Below, piece by piece: positions 52,407 to 64,000 of a stretch of DNA of 64,000 nt (position 1 is its first letter; each line of letters begins with the position of its first letter). The stretch is taken from the NCBI RefSeq assembly GCF_963678635.1, contig NC_087068.1, positions 13,398,027 through 13,462,026 of the forward strand, given 5' to 3'. This DNA is from Symsagittifera roscoffensis (lineage: Eukaryota > Xenacoelomorpha > Acoela > Convolutidae). A program made the position numbers and the translations under genes. The notes beneath the pieces are model-generated. The model searched no databases and was not told the origin of the DNA. It was given only the letters and a program-made list of their open reading frames with translations.

Positions 52407-52659
52407 GATCATGTTAACTCACCCCCCCCCCCTCCCCCCTATTGCAATAGGGGGGAAATAGTTAACAAGGTTTGGATGAAATGTACTGAAATAACGCCAA
52501 GCAGTAGGAATGCGAATTAAAATAACGTCAATCTATAGGAATGCGACAGATTACATTTCTGAGAAATACAAAACCAATCCAGTTGAGCATAAGTGAGGGG
52601 GGATTCTTTACAAGGTACCATAGAGGGGTGGGGGGGGGGGGGGGGGTGTTAACATGATC
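52407..52659. mobile_element. 253-bp MITE with C/G-run inverted ends and 9-bp flanking repeats
   Basis: GATCATGTTAAC (52407-52418) and GTTAACATGATC (52648-52659) are perfect inverted repeats, each followed inward by a long C or G run. AATTAGAGA lies on both sides (52397-52405 and 52660-52668). A 9-bp direct repeat would fit Mutator-type insertion, an 8-bp one hAT. The interior has two related copies of AATAACGNCAA followed by TAGGAATGCGA. No ORF. Confidence 0.75.
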
Positions 52660-52852
52660 AATTAGAGATCTGTGTGTTCTTTCAGGGGAAAAAAGTTTTT
52701 ATTCGTTTTCACGCGTTTAACAAAATTAAACGCAATAAACGTACAGTAGGAGGTTTCGAATGCGTGACAGTTGTGATTCGTACAGCTTCGATATTGGAGA
52801 AAAACGTTTGGAAATTGGTGGCCGAACTTGATTCGCTTAAAAGAGTAAAAAG

Positions 52853-53387
52853 CACAAGACTGCTCGTATCAGAGCGAAGCCCTGATTGTTCCGACTGCCT
52901 TTTAAGGTTTATGGAGCAGTAATAACATAAATAAATTAAATGTAATAAAATAAAATGAAGTTTTTTTTCTTAAATTTGTAATGTTTTATGAAAATCATCC
53001 CCCCACACGCCATATAAAGTACAAAAGGATAGACTTCGCTCCTTGTAACAAATCAATTATGGCAAATAAGCTTCTTTCAACCACCAACTTGGTACGATTT
53101 CTAAGACGGATTAAATCTCCGCTTATGTGTTAATAGCACGAATTATATCGCGCGTTAATTGTCCCAAATTGGCCAAAATGGCAATCTTTAAACCCCCATA
53201 ACTTTATGAAAAAAGATCACAGGGGAAATATTTTCAAATTTAAGCTCACGACAAAAATACCTTTTGAATGAGAATTTAAAAAATCCGTCAAAAATGGCTA
53301 TTTAAAAAGTCGAAATTTGTCTGAAGGAAAAAAACCTAACCCGAGCACAAATATTCCGTTACTTTCGTTACGAAAACCGGAACAATA
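52853..53387 (+). repeat. Hairpin-rich repeat family, copy E
   Basis: Left end CAAGACTGCTCGTATCAGAG then CGAAGCCCTGATTGTTCCGAC; right end TACTTTCGTTACGAAAACCG then GAACAA. The right hairpin has lost two paired bases, so this copy is slightly older. Confidence 0.9.
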
Positions 53388-55308
53388 AGTTTAAGTGAGA
53401 AAATTCTATGGTTCGATACAACTTTTGAAATTTTTAAATTCAGTTTTAAACTTAGTTGACTTTCTTTTTTCCAAGAATGATTTTTTAAGACGTAAATAAA
53501 TTTAATTAAGACATAAATTTAATTAAATAAACCAAAAAATACAGTTTGTTACACACTAACACTCTACAGGTTTTTTCGAGGTAATTGCTGAGATTATTCA
53601 AAATTGTATGAGTTTTCTAAAGCTAGTTGAATGCATGAAGAATTATTTTGCGCACATAAAAACTTGGACCCATATTTCATATTCGTTTTTTTTCTGGCAC
53701 AAAAATGAAACATACATCGTCTTGATTGAATTATTTTTTCTTTCTTCGTGAAAAGTTTGGCGCTTCGCGTTTTCGTAATCATTTTAAAGTGGAATCCCTC
53801 ACATGAGAAGGACCGAATGCTCGAAAATAAAAATCAGCCAATCAGACTTCAGTAATCTAAAATTTGGAAAGAAAACGTGAAAATCTGAAAGAAAATAAAC
53901 ATTTCCAGGGACTTAATATTGATATTGGTCGAGTATAAAAACGGCAAAAATATGCAGAATTTTCAAATTGTCATTGACCACCGCCGAATTGAAACAAATT
54001 TTTCAAGCGTTTCGTTATGAAAGATGCAAAATATTGCTTCATTTAATTCATTTTAATTGAATAGCAATTGATTTTTTTTTTAAAAATGACTTTCGACTAA
54101 TTTTGTTCTCGGTTTTTCGCTTTGAAGTTTTTCGCCCATTCGGTCCTTCGCGCATGAGAATAGCCCCCGAATTTAAACGTAAATTTGTTCAAAATTTTAT
54201 TGATGCAAACTAGTTTTACCAAACTAATGAGGCAAAAGATTTGAACTGATTTTTTCTTGACGCCAACATATTTCACTCATATATTCTTCCACGCGCAACT
54301 ATGCCACGTATATGGGCCTGATTGATCTCATTTATGGCGATCATTAGAATTTTGGAGGGGCGCTTTTTCTAGAAATTATAACTATAAATTTGTTCTAATT
54401 TTATTGACTCCAAACTAGTTTTTATCATATTGAGAATCAGTTTGCTCTAACTTTGCCTTGAAGACAAACGTTTTAAGTCACTTGAAGAGATGTCAGTTTC
54501 GAAAATTGTCACTTATGATTTTACATTTTAGATTTCTTTCTTTTTTTCATTTGAAAAATTGGCATAACTATTTTGCCTCTGTTTTTAAGAATACTGTGTT
54601 CAAAATCTATTTTATGTTTTCGTTTGAAAAATATAACTAATAAAGCGCACGCTAATTAAGATTTTTTTCTCAATTTAGGTTTGAGGCCAAGAATTTTTCA
54701 TTACAATATGCACTCAGGGTATATGAATGGTTATATGAAACGCCCATAAGGTTGTTATTTATTTAGTATAACATTTGATTTTTAAAACGCCCATAGTGGT
54801 TAGAAATTGGTTGCGGTGGTGATATTTTTTTTTCAAATATGGAATCCAGACACCCAATTTCCGTCAACTTTTTTTTTCATTTCGATCAATAAAATTGTCT
54901 GAAGAAACTCAACGGTTGGAGTCAGCACTCTGTTTTTTCTCTTAATTTTAGTCAACAAGGCGGCCAGTATTTGGACAGAACAAACTAAATCATCGAAGCG
55001 AGCACTTCCTCAAGTTGACTGGTGTCCTTCTATCACATTTTGAAATCACTTCAATATATTAAATGAATATTTTAGCTCAGTCTTAGATCAAAAACTGGAA
55101 AGTTCAATTAGCAGATGGATTTTGCATTTTTCTTGCATGCATTTATGGGTCGTTATTGTTATGATTTATTTCAAAACGCCCAAGGTTTTAATTAATACTA
55201 GCCTTTTTTTGCTTAAACTTTTTTTCTAGAGATTTTTGATTTTTGCTGTATTCTGAATTGTTTTTTCTTGTCAATGAGTAAACATATGGCGAGTAAACAG
55301 AATCATGC
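53388..55308. other. Intergenic, nothing recognised
   Basis: AT-rich DNA. AATTTTATTGATGCAAACTAG near 54193 and a related TTTATTGACTCCAAACTAG near 54401 form a small internal repeat. No supported gene. Confidence 0.4.
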
Positions 55309-55660
55309 GAGCGGGGACCTCAACCTAGAGCCACATATAACTGCATGCCAATAATTTCCCTCCCAGAGGGTCCTAATCCAAAGATTTTTGACTGACTAAC
55401 CCTAAAAATTTTCTATGGGCGCCTTTTGGTGCCAATATTATTTAGTAATATTAAAAAGGGTAAAAGGAGCGCGCGCCAAAAAAAAAGCAAATCGAAAAAA
55501 TGAAAAAATGACAGCCACCAAAAAACGGCAGCAGCGAAAAAAAACGACAGCGGCAAAAAAGCGACAGCGGCAAAAAAAACGGCAGCGGCAAAAAAAAACG
55601 ACAGCGGTACTGAAAACTTTGTCAAATTAGGTTAAAAAAGCGCCCTATGTCAAAAAATTT
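55309..55660 (+). mobile_element. Degenerate copy of the CAGGGGCGGAT-type MITE family with internal minisatellite
   Basis: GAGCGGGGACCTCAACCTAG resembles the left end. The family's CAGAGGGTCCTAATCC, GACTGACTAACCCTAAAAATT and GGGCGCCTTTTGGTGCC follow. At about 55510-55612 there is a short tandem repeat of AAAAAACGACAGCGGC units. Frames through this minisatellite, rich in Lys/Arg/Gln on one strand and Phe/Ala/Leu on the other, are artefacts. The right end is not preserved. Confidence 0.6.
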
Positions 55661-57399
55661 CTTCATACTCCACTGGCCGTTGAGTTCAAGAGTTGGACTA
55701 GAGTTACACTGAGTTTTTTTTTTGGTTTGGGTGTTTCTTGGGAGCTCAAAAAAACTTTCTTTTGGTCTCATTGAAAATTGTTGAAACATTTATGTGATGA
55801 TTCACCATTAGGGAACAAACTTTTAGCTTCGATTATGGATTCACTATTTAATATATATTCTTTATTCTCTCTGAGTGAACTTTGCAAGCAAAAGTTATTC
55901 TCGAGCTCAAAACACCCATGCTTTTTTGATGTTAATTTGAAAAAGCACGACTGTAATTACAGTTTGCTTCCGTTTTTTTCCCAATTATGATTACTTTTTT
56001 CTCAGTTAAGTCTGGAAAATGAAGACTTGAGGCTGCGAATTATCTTGTTCCGCCTTTTTTGGCTAATTGCCAGAACGCCCCGGCTATTTGTTTTTTCTTG
56101 GGGAAACGAAATGAAATTTTTATGACTCTTGTGCAGAAAAAAATTGATCTATTTGCTTTTCCCGCCTGACCGGTTCTTTCTAATAATTGTCATCAGGTGT
56201 ACATGTTTGGCCATAAAGCAAGTGATTGTTTACCGGTTGTTTTGTTTTTGTTTACATGATTGACAGTTGCTCCAGGCAGTGCCCATTTTCAAAAATAACA
56301 ATGAAGAGACAAGATTCTTCGCTTACTTAGAGACTTGGAACACTAACTAAATCATGCCTTCAAAATTGAGATATTTCGTCTTTTTTTTTGAAAAAAAAAA
56401 ACATTTTTTTATTTTGTTTCCATTACAAAATAAAAAAGGAATATTAGACCTGGATATTCTTTGTTTCACGCAAAATCATATATCAAAAGTATAATCATTT
56501 TACTTGTGGAGACGATTGGGTAATTTTTAAATTTCTTTTTCAAACGTGTTTTAGAGATTATTATACCTTTTCTGAAACGTTTTTTTTGTTGTTTTCCGAG
56601 TTAAAGTGCCTAACGGGGTCGCTTTTTCGACTATTCCAAATCAAAGAGTGGCTGAACTTAGTCTTCGTTTTTGACCATAATAGGTTAAATTTGGTTAAGT
56701 TAGTTTGATTTGCGATGACGAAGAAGTTAGTTTTACATTAACTGAATTAAATGAAAATGTGTCTTGTACTTGGCCCAACATTAAAAATGAATAATCAACT
56801 GTCAGAAAAAAAACTGTTTTTCATAAAATGCCAGTTCTCAAAAATACGAACTTTTCCAACAATATAAAAGCCACTTTTTTGGTTAACATGCAAAAATGAC
56901 ACTTTTCAGCAAAATTTTAAACTTTATACATTTTTTAGTTTTCCTTAATTGAATTATCAAATTTGTTTTGGTTTAGAAAAACTCGATCAACTTTACAACC
57001 CCCCTCCCCCCTAACGGAAATAAAGATGCTTTTTTCAGAAATTAACTTTGATGACTTAATATTATTATCTAAGCATTTTTGAAAAATCGTCGATATTCAA
57101 ATATGAACAAAAAATAGGAAAGTAACATTATGAAGTAGCTACTCCGCTTCAAAATTTTTTTACAAGCAATGCATTATATCTGCCCTCAGCGAGCGCTCAT
57201 GGATTTTAATTGACAATAATGGTTTTCTGAGACGAAAATAATCAATACACTATAATCCATTACAGATGTAAAATTCGGACCACAAAATCGATTAGATTAT
57301 CATTATAATCGATTATTTTCGAGGAAAAAAATCCATTATAATATATTATAATCAGTTATTTTTAGCACTGCTATAGATTACCCGCACTGACAAAAATAG
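55661..57399. other. Intergenic, nothing recognised
   Basis: AT-rich DNA with poly-A and poly-T runs. A 70-codon frame near 55778 has no family signal. Confidence 0.4.
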
Positions 57400-58670
57400 A
57401 CTAGGATCAATTTTAGTATGAAAAAGTATGTTGATTAAATTTAGATCGATTTTAGTATGAAAAAAGTACGAAGATTAGATGAAAAAGATGAAGTTTGATT
57501 TAGATCGATTTAAAATCGATTTAAATTGATCTGAAATCCGAACTAAAAAAATTGATCTAAATCGATTTTAAATCAATTTAAATGCATTTTTTCCAATCTG
57601 AGTTTTTTTTATTTTTTAAGGGGATTAAAACGGATTTAAATCAATTTAAATCGATTTTTTTCATTCGAGATTTATCAGTTTCGAACTTTTATTGCATTTA
57701 TTCATTGCCTATCACTCTTCATTTCACATCCATATCGTATTGTAGCATAAAAAAGACCAAATAAAAACACCAAAACATCGATAAAATTCTATGATTCTCT
57801 TGCCTATTACCAAATAAAAAGACCAAAATATCGATAAAATTCTTTAATTTTCTTGCCTATTTCTGTTCAAAAATCTCAAATCGATCTAAAGTTTTGAAGA
57901 AAGATCGATTTATATCAATTTAAAATGGATTTAAGTGAGATTCGGATGGATTTTAGTGAGTCGGAAAATCCATCGAAATCGATTTAAATTGATTTTTTAC
58001 ACACTTAAATCGATTTACAATTTTCAAGAAGATCGATTTAAATCAATTTAAAATCCATTTAAATTCGTAAAATGTACATTGTTAATCGATATGGATTGAT
58101 TTAAAACCAATTTAAAATCAATTTAATTCAATCTGAAACCATTTTTGTCAGTGCGGGAATTTTTGTTTGTTAAGATAATCTATTGTAATCGATTATTTTT
58201 CAAAACTAAAAATCCATTATAATCCATTTATTTATTTCTAAAGTTAGTAATTGTTAACTCTGTTATTGCTCAACAAAAAAACCCTGTTAATGAAGAACCC
58301 GCCAGATTTTAATTGCCGGAATGTAATAAATATTCTTTAAATTCTCCTCCCTCCCCCAAATCACGTTTAACTACCTCTCTGTTCCGCAGGCGTAGGGGGT
58401 TAAAAGTTGACGGCCGCGGGGTCAAAGTCAACATGAATGGGGAGGTGGGGGTGGTAAATCGATTAAATTTAGATCGATTTTAGTATGAAAAAAGTACGAA
58501 GATTAGATGAAAAAGATGAAGATTGATTTGGATCGATTTAAAATCGATTTAAATTGATCTGAAATCCGGACTAAAAAATTGATCTAAATCGATTTTAAAT
58601 CAATTTAAAGGCATTTTTTCCAATCTGAGTTTTTTTATTTTTTAAGGGGATTAAAACTGACCGATTAAAC
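57400..58670. repeat. AT-rich palindromic zone of ATCGATTTAAAT-type sequence with a 205-bp direct repeat
   Basis: Dozens of TTTAAATCGATTTAAA and TTTAAATTGATTT variants, near-palindromic in themselves. A block of about 205 bp (TTTAGATCGATTTTAGTATG ... TTTTTTAAGGGGATTAAAAC) occurs at about 57430-57632 and 58466-58665 with few differences. The GC-rich island at 58375-58450 between the palindromic stretches is the exception. Confidence 0.8.
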
Positions 58671-58685
58671 GTTGCGTTTTTTAAA

Positions 58686-59470
58686 ATCTATTAAACTGAA
58701 CCAGAGCTTCAAAAAATGCTTATCATACAATTTTCATAAATGAAAAAAATGCTTCTCATACTCTTTCATACAATTTCATAGAGTCAAAGTAAGTGTATAT
58801 GAAAATAGCAAAATAAGCATTTTTTCCATATTATGAATTTATGTGATAAGCATTTTTCCATACTATGAAATTGTTTGATAAGCAATTTTGCCATAAATAA
58901 AAACACATTAATTTTTTTTTTAATTTTGTGTTTCATCCGAAACACTAACCACGACTTTTTGTCATAAGAAAACCAGGAGTGTAAAATTTTTTTTCTCGTG
59001 AAAATTATTTTTGAGCACAAAAGCAAGTTTGCAACCAAAAAAAGGATTAAACTTCAAAATCGTGTTTTTGTTTATGAAAAAAAGCATATCATACAATTTT
59101 CTTTTTTGAAAACTTTATAATGAACATTTTTCCGAGCGAAATAAAATTTATGTTTTTGATTGTCAAAATGCCCTCTATCTTATATATAATTACTTAAATC
59201 TTTTTTGAAGTTACCTAGACTCCTTTTTTTGCTGTTTTTGAAAATTTTATTTTTTCTATGAAAAATGAAAACTGTATGACAAGCATTTTTTATCGAAAAT
59301 TTCCAATCATTTTTTTTATTGACCAGAAAGCTTCAAAAGAGGCAAATAGACCAAAACTGTTCAGTAAAAATTTTTAAAACACTATAAAATTTGTATGAAT
59401 TTTGTATGATAAGCATTTTTCCCATAGACTTCATAAATGAAACTGTATGATAAGCATTTTTCTTCTATGG
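58686..59470. repeat. Zone with recurring TATGATAAGCATTTTT motif
   Basis: TGATAAGCATTTTT or close variants occur at about 58834, 58877, 59276, 59408 and 59447, with the reverse complement AAAAATGCTTATCATACA at about 58713 and partial copies near 58748 and 59085. The copies are spaced irregularly. No gene. Confidence 0.65.
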
Positions 59471-62158
59471 ACGTCAACTCTGGATTTTTTTAATTAAACA
59501 AATCCGCACGCTTTTTCAAGAAAAAAATGATTTTGCAGATCAACCAATTGATCAAAATAAACTCGAGTAATTTAGTTATTTGGGGCTATGGTCAAATATT
59601 TGTCTCGTTGTTCCGACCACGTCATTGGAAGTGATTTGAATGAACAAAACCAAAGTGTGTGTTCAGCCAATTTCAGGTGTTTTAAGAAAAACTCGTAGGA
59701 GATCAAGTGTTATAGCCCTAATTGTCGTAAATAGTCGTTCTCTGATTTTCATGGATTTTCTGACTAATGGCGAGAAAAAGATTTTCGAATTAAATTTTGT
59801 ATTTTGTATTTCAACTGGTCTTACTCGCAGTTCTTCTTAACTTTTATCAATGCATCATTGATTCTTGCTTTCTCAATTCATGTGAATATCAATTGAAAGT
59901 CTTGATACCACAAAAAGTGTTTGTTGGGAGCAATTTTCTTATTTACTTCTCTGATTTTACGCCGAATCATTAATGAGAAGCTTCTGATTTATCGATGTAA
60001 GGAACTGCAAAGTGTGGCTATAGTTTAATTTTTGAACTTAGACGGACCAAATTTTTTTTATGTAGGATCCATGATTCAGTTCTGTTTTTTCTAAGAATAG
60101 ATGTGATAATTTTAAAATAGTGCTGATGTCCTACGCGACGTCGAACCCGATGGAACATATTATGCTATTTCAGAATAAATTTAAATTAGAAATGATTGAG
60201 AAAGAGTGAATTCCCAATCTGATTTCACTATCCAGTTTTTGCTGGCTATTTTTACATTTTTTTCAAATGATCACTCAATTTTATCTGATTATTCCAATTC
60301 ACTAAATTCATTAAGAGAGTAGGAAAAATTGAAGAAAAAAAATAGAAGAAAAATGTTTTCCCCCATTTTTTGTTTGGCAAGGATTACTGTTGTCATAATA
60401 TTTTATTTGACGTGCACAACAACCATCTAAACTTGTCTTAATATATTTTTTTATTAAAACATGTCATCAAATCATTAATTTGTTTTTCCTGAGTTGACTA
60501 ACAAAATTGACGGAAACATCAAACCAGCAAACTTTCATGAAGAAGCCGTTTCGAAAGACTCCGTCCGTTTTGAAAAAGCGACTCTAAATGCCATTCCAAA
60601 AATACCCCCTTAAATATGCCCTATTTGGGAAATTGAAAATTTCCCATGAATGCAAAATCAGAGCCATTTTTTCTCAATAGCTTAATGCCCTGATTGTCTG
60701 CGACGATAATTAATTATTCATGAAATAGAAATTAGATACCACCCAAGGGCTTTTGTGATGATTTTAATACCCATGCATTCGACATTGATTGATCATTTCC
60801 CAATTTCCATAACCCCAGCCGTTTACTTATTCACTGTCTGTAGCTTGTGAGGTTTGTCAAGAAATGAAAAATGGGAAGAAAAGACGATAAATTGAATCAA
60901 TTTACGCCAAGTTGGGTTTCAATGACAAGTGGAGCGCTATCGTTTCTCTTAAATTCGCACTCTATAAGAAGATAAAAGCTGCCCGACGGTTCTTGCAGCA
61001 GAACAGTTCCTACAATTGCAAAGCACGCACGCATCCATCAACAGACATTTGATTTTAATATTTAAAAAAAACATTAATTGTTTCCTTTCTAGTTGAAAAT
61101 ACCAAAAAAAGAGGCAAAAAATAAGTTGATTGTTTATTATTTAAAGGCAATTATTGGTAACTATTTGTTAGTTTTTGTTAATTTTTCTTTTTTTTTCTGT
61201 TTAGTGGTGCCAGTCCAACCTACGTTTTACAAATTGCATTAGAGTGTATTCCACCCTTGTTGATCGAATGGGAATTGCTGACAGTTGAAATTAGCGATTT
61301 TTTTCCAGGGTAACAATTTAGAGCACAGTCTAGTGTTCAGAAATCAGAACCCATACACCGAAACATGAGGCTCAAGTACCAAAAGAGTACAGCCTGATTG
61401 AATCTCTTTAATATGCTTGTAGGTTTTATTGCCTGATGGTTATAGGTTAATTGAACTTTAATGAAAATCTAATATATTATAATATATTGTTTCCAGTATA
61501 TGTCCACAGTCAACAAATAATTTTTACAAATAATCATAATGAACCCAGTCTGAGATATCATCATAATATATCTATTTTCAGAGGTCTTTGAGCTCAAAAA
61601 ACAAAGTTTTAACAGAATGGCAATGTAGCACTAGAGGTATAACTTTGGGATACTCAATTTTGAAAACTAGTGAAGAGAAAAAGTTGTACGTGAAAAATTT
61701 GACCAACTTTGATGAGAATGCAACCTTTGGCGAGAACCAACATTTTGAAAAAAATGAGAGTATTTGGTTCATTAGCTCATTAGTTCTTGTTATTGCAGTC
61801 TCCAGAAACTTACGGAGAAAGTTGTTGATTTCAAATGCGCACTTTATAAATAATCTAAAAAACGTCGAAAGAAGACTTTTTGTGAGCCAGATGCATTATT
61901 TATGAAGTTTAGTAGCAAATGAAAACTTTTGAAAACTTTCAGTATTTTAAGTAATCAACATGCTGTTCAAACACTTTGAATTTTAAAGACTCTAGTTAAT
62001 CTGTTTACCGCACGTTCAATACAATTATTTCTGAATTTGAAAGCGGACTTGTATAATAATATGCAATATTGATCAACCTAATGTTGATTTCGTAAAGTTA
62101 TTTCAACTTCTGTTAATTACAAATCTTGCGAAATTGAATGATGAATCCAAAGTTATTA
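59471..62158. other. Intergenic, nothing firmly recognised
   Basis: 2.7 kb of AT-rich DNA. A 105-codon frame at 61588-61905 follows an acceptor-like ATTTTCAG at 61573-61580, but the translation shows no family, so it is not called as a gene. GC content rises briefly near 60960-61040. Confidence 0.4.
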
Positions 62159-62693
62159 ACAAGACTGCTCGTATCAGGGCGAAGCCCTGAAAGTTCCGAC
62201 TGCCTTTTAACGTTTATGGAGCAGTAATAACATAAACAACATAAAAAAATTAAATGAAATAAAATAAAATGAAAAAAAAATTTTTTTCTAAAATTTGAAA
62301 ATTTTTCTATGAAAATCATCCCTCCACACGCCATATAAAGTACAAAACAATAGATTTCGCTCCTTTTAACAAATCAATTATGGCAAACAAGCTTCTTACA
62401 ACCAATTTGGAACGATTTCTAAGACGGATTAATTCTCCGCTTACGCGTTAATAGCGCGCGTTAATTGTCCCAAATTGGTCAAAATGGCAATCTTTAAACC
62501 CTCATAACTTTACGAAAAAAGATCACAGGTGAAATATCTTTTCAAATTTAAGCTCAGGACAACAATAACTTTCGAATGATATAAAAAATTTCCGTCAAAA
62601 ATGGCTAGTTAAAAAGTCGAAATTTGTCTGAAGAAAAAAAAACCCAGCCCGAGCACAAATATTCCGTTACTTTCGTATCGAAAGTCGGAACAA
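62159..62693 (+). repeat. Hairpin-rich repeat family, copy F
   Basis: Left end ACAAGACTGCTCGTATCAGG then GCGAAGCCCTGAAAGTTCCG; right end TTTCGTATCGAAAGTCGGAA then CAA. The internal palindrome is shortened (GCGTTAATAGCGCGCGTTAA), having lost about 14 bp relative to the other copies. Confidence 0.92.
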
Positions 62694-63103
62694 CATCTTC
62701 AATGTAATTTTGATTTCCAGTTGTCTATCGTGACACGAACTCAAATTTGCTCAGTATCTTCATTGCTCCATTTAATTGATTACTTGCTCTTCTGATTCCG
62801 TTTAGATTCCTAATTTCCTTCTTCTGATTCCTAATTGTTTTGATAAAAGTATCATTGGCATAAAAAGAAATGTTTGTGTTTTAGTTCAATTTTTGTATAT
62901 CATTAAAATAAAGAATAAGAATTTTTTTTCCAAAAATGCGCCCCGTGGGACGCGGCATTTTGTTTTTTGACTATGCGATTTGACTGTTGATTCATACATA
63001 CTGTCTACGATCTGATAAATCCTGTCAACTCAATCTCAACAATTACTGTTGACTCATTCTCAACAAAATTTTTGGAATGAAAGTGCATCGGACCTTTAAT
63101 ACA
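62694..63103. other. Spacer between repeat copies F and G
   Basis: 410 bp. Contains GATTCCTAATT-type repeats near 62795-62840; no gene. Confidence 0.45.
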
Positions 63104-63637
63104 ACAAAACTGCTCGTATCAGGGCGAAGCCCTGAATGTTCCGACTGCCCTTTAAGGTTTAAGGAGCAGTAATAAAATTAAAAAATTCAATGAAATAAAA
63201 CAAAATGAAAAAAAAATTTTTTCTAAAATTTAAAATTTTTTATGAAAATCATCCCCCCACACGCCATATTAAGTAAAAAAGGATAAATTTCGCTCCTTGT
63301 AACAAACCAATTATGGCAAACAAGCTTCTTTTAACCAATTTGGAACGATTTTTAAAACGGATTAACTCTCCGCTTACGCGTTAATAGCGCGAAATATATC
63401 GCGCGTTAATTGTCCCAAATTAACTAAAATGGCAATCTTTAAACCCCCGTAACTTTACGAAAAATGATCACAGGTGAAATATCTTTTCAAATTTGAGCTC
63501 AGGACAACAATACCTTTCGAATGATATAAAAAATTCCGTCAAAAATGGCTAGTTAAAAAGTCGAAATTTGTCTGAAGAAAAAAAAACCCATCCCGAGCAC
63601 ATATATTCCGTTACTTTCGTATCGAAAATCGGAACGA
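63104..63637 (+). repeat. Hairpin-rich repeat family, copy G
   Basis: Left end ACAAAACTGCTCGTATCAGG then GCGAAGCCCTGAATGTTCCG; internal GCGCGAAATATATCGCGCG; right end TTTCGTATCGAAAATCGGAAC. Same orientation as copy F, about 0.9 kb away. Confidence 0.9.
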
Positions 63638-63820
63638 AAAGGTTGAATAAATCAGATTTGATTGGCAACGGATTCAAGAAAAGACGGGCTATAACATTAA
63701 CAGAGTGGAAAAAAGGAAAACAGAGTGAAAAAACCACAAAGCACACAAAACTCCAATTTAACTGCTGTGTTACCGACGGATCGAGTTGTTTATCTAAATT
63801 ACATTCATTTAGAGTGTCGA

Positions 63821-64000
63821 CAGTAGCGGTTTTAGGTGGGGAGATGCCTCCCCCTTCCCCCAAGGATCCGAGCCCTGCCGACCCAAAGGGTCCTCCTTTT
63901 TTTAAAAACTATTTTGAGATATCTATTTTTGGCTGACTAACCCTGAATTTTTCTAAAAGCGCCTTCGGTGACAAATAATTTCTAATTTTGAGTAGCAACC
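63821..64000 (+). mobile_element. CAGGGGCGGAT-type MITE family, copy cut by the window end
   Basis: Begins CAGTAGCGGTTTTAGGTGGGG and follows the family order: GACCCAAAGGGTCCTCC, GAGATATCTATTTTTGGCTG, AGCGCCTTCGGTG. The right half lies beyond the window. Confidence 0.65.

Noticed and set aside
55413..55630. Lys/Arg/Gln-rich and Phe/Ala-rich frames
   Set aside because: Come from the AAAAACGACAGCGGC minisatellite in a MITE relic.
61588..61905. 105-codon frame after an acceptor-like AG
   Set aside because: No family resemblance, AT-rich codons, no partner exon; left as unassigned.
63549..63936. Open frames at the right end of the window, both strands
   Set aside because: They run across repeat copy G and the start of a MITE copy; composition follows the repeats.

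Overview
The window is AT-rich, intron-bearing and crowded with transposable elements. It looks like nuclear DNA of an invertebrate animal. Two exons of a Cys-loop ligand-gated ion channel, with matching splice phase, are the only recognisable host gene. The rest is retrotransposons, DNA-transposon relics, non-autonomous repeats and satellite-like DNA. The species cannot be told from the sequence; an arthropod or another protostome is a guess.

Layout. 1-2215: degenerate GGCAA and CCATC/CAGCC arrays. 2650-3241 (minus): broken copia-type gag. 3951-4342: a 196-bp tandem duplication. 4679-5218: unrecognised ORF. 5845-6231: solo LTR with 4-bp target duplication. 7062-7985: first of seven copies of a hairpin-rich repeat. 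8909-9672 (minus): LINE reverse transcriptase fragment. 12246-16921: nearly complete but broken LINE with three reading frames, inserted in a duplicated host segment.

18526-37451: the centrepiece, an 18,926-bp Ty3/gypsy-class LTR retroelement. Its two 410-bp LTRs differ at one visible base and are flanked by 4-bp AAGG duplications. It carries a small basic ORF, one unbroken 2740-codon gag-pol, two tiny hydrophobic ORFs, a 378-codon frame with no ATG, an 872-aa envelope-like glycoprotein and a 601-aa protein of unknown function. Successive frames overlap by 4 to 26 nt. A candidate splice donor lies just after the gag-pol ATG and a good candidate intron lies just after the last ORF. Near-identical LTRs and intact large frames point to a very recent insertion. 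The target was a 1.4-kb tandem-repeat unit whose neighbouring copies (37452-40315) still show the empty site. The array runs into a 200-base assembly gap (40316-40515).

41500-42326: Mutator-like (MULE) transposase pseudogene. 44824-46252: the two channel exons, with a hAT-type MITE (perfect 8-bp target duplication) in the intron. 48558-63637: six more copies of the hairpin-rich repeat in both orientations, a separate 253-bp MITE with 9-bp flanking repeats (52407-52659), ATCGATTTAAAT-rich palindromic DNA (57400-58670), and a zone with a recurring TATGATAAGCATTTTT motif (58686-59470). The window ends inside another MITE copy.

No tRNA, rRNA or CRISPR array was recognised. Apart from the channel exons, every confident coding region belongs to a mobile element.
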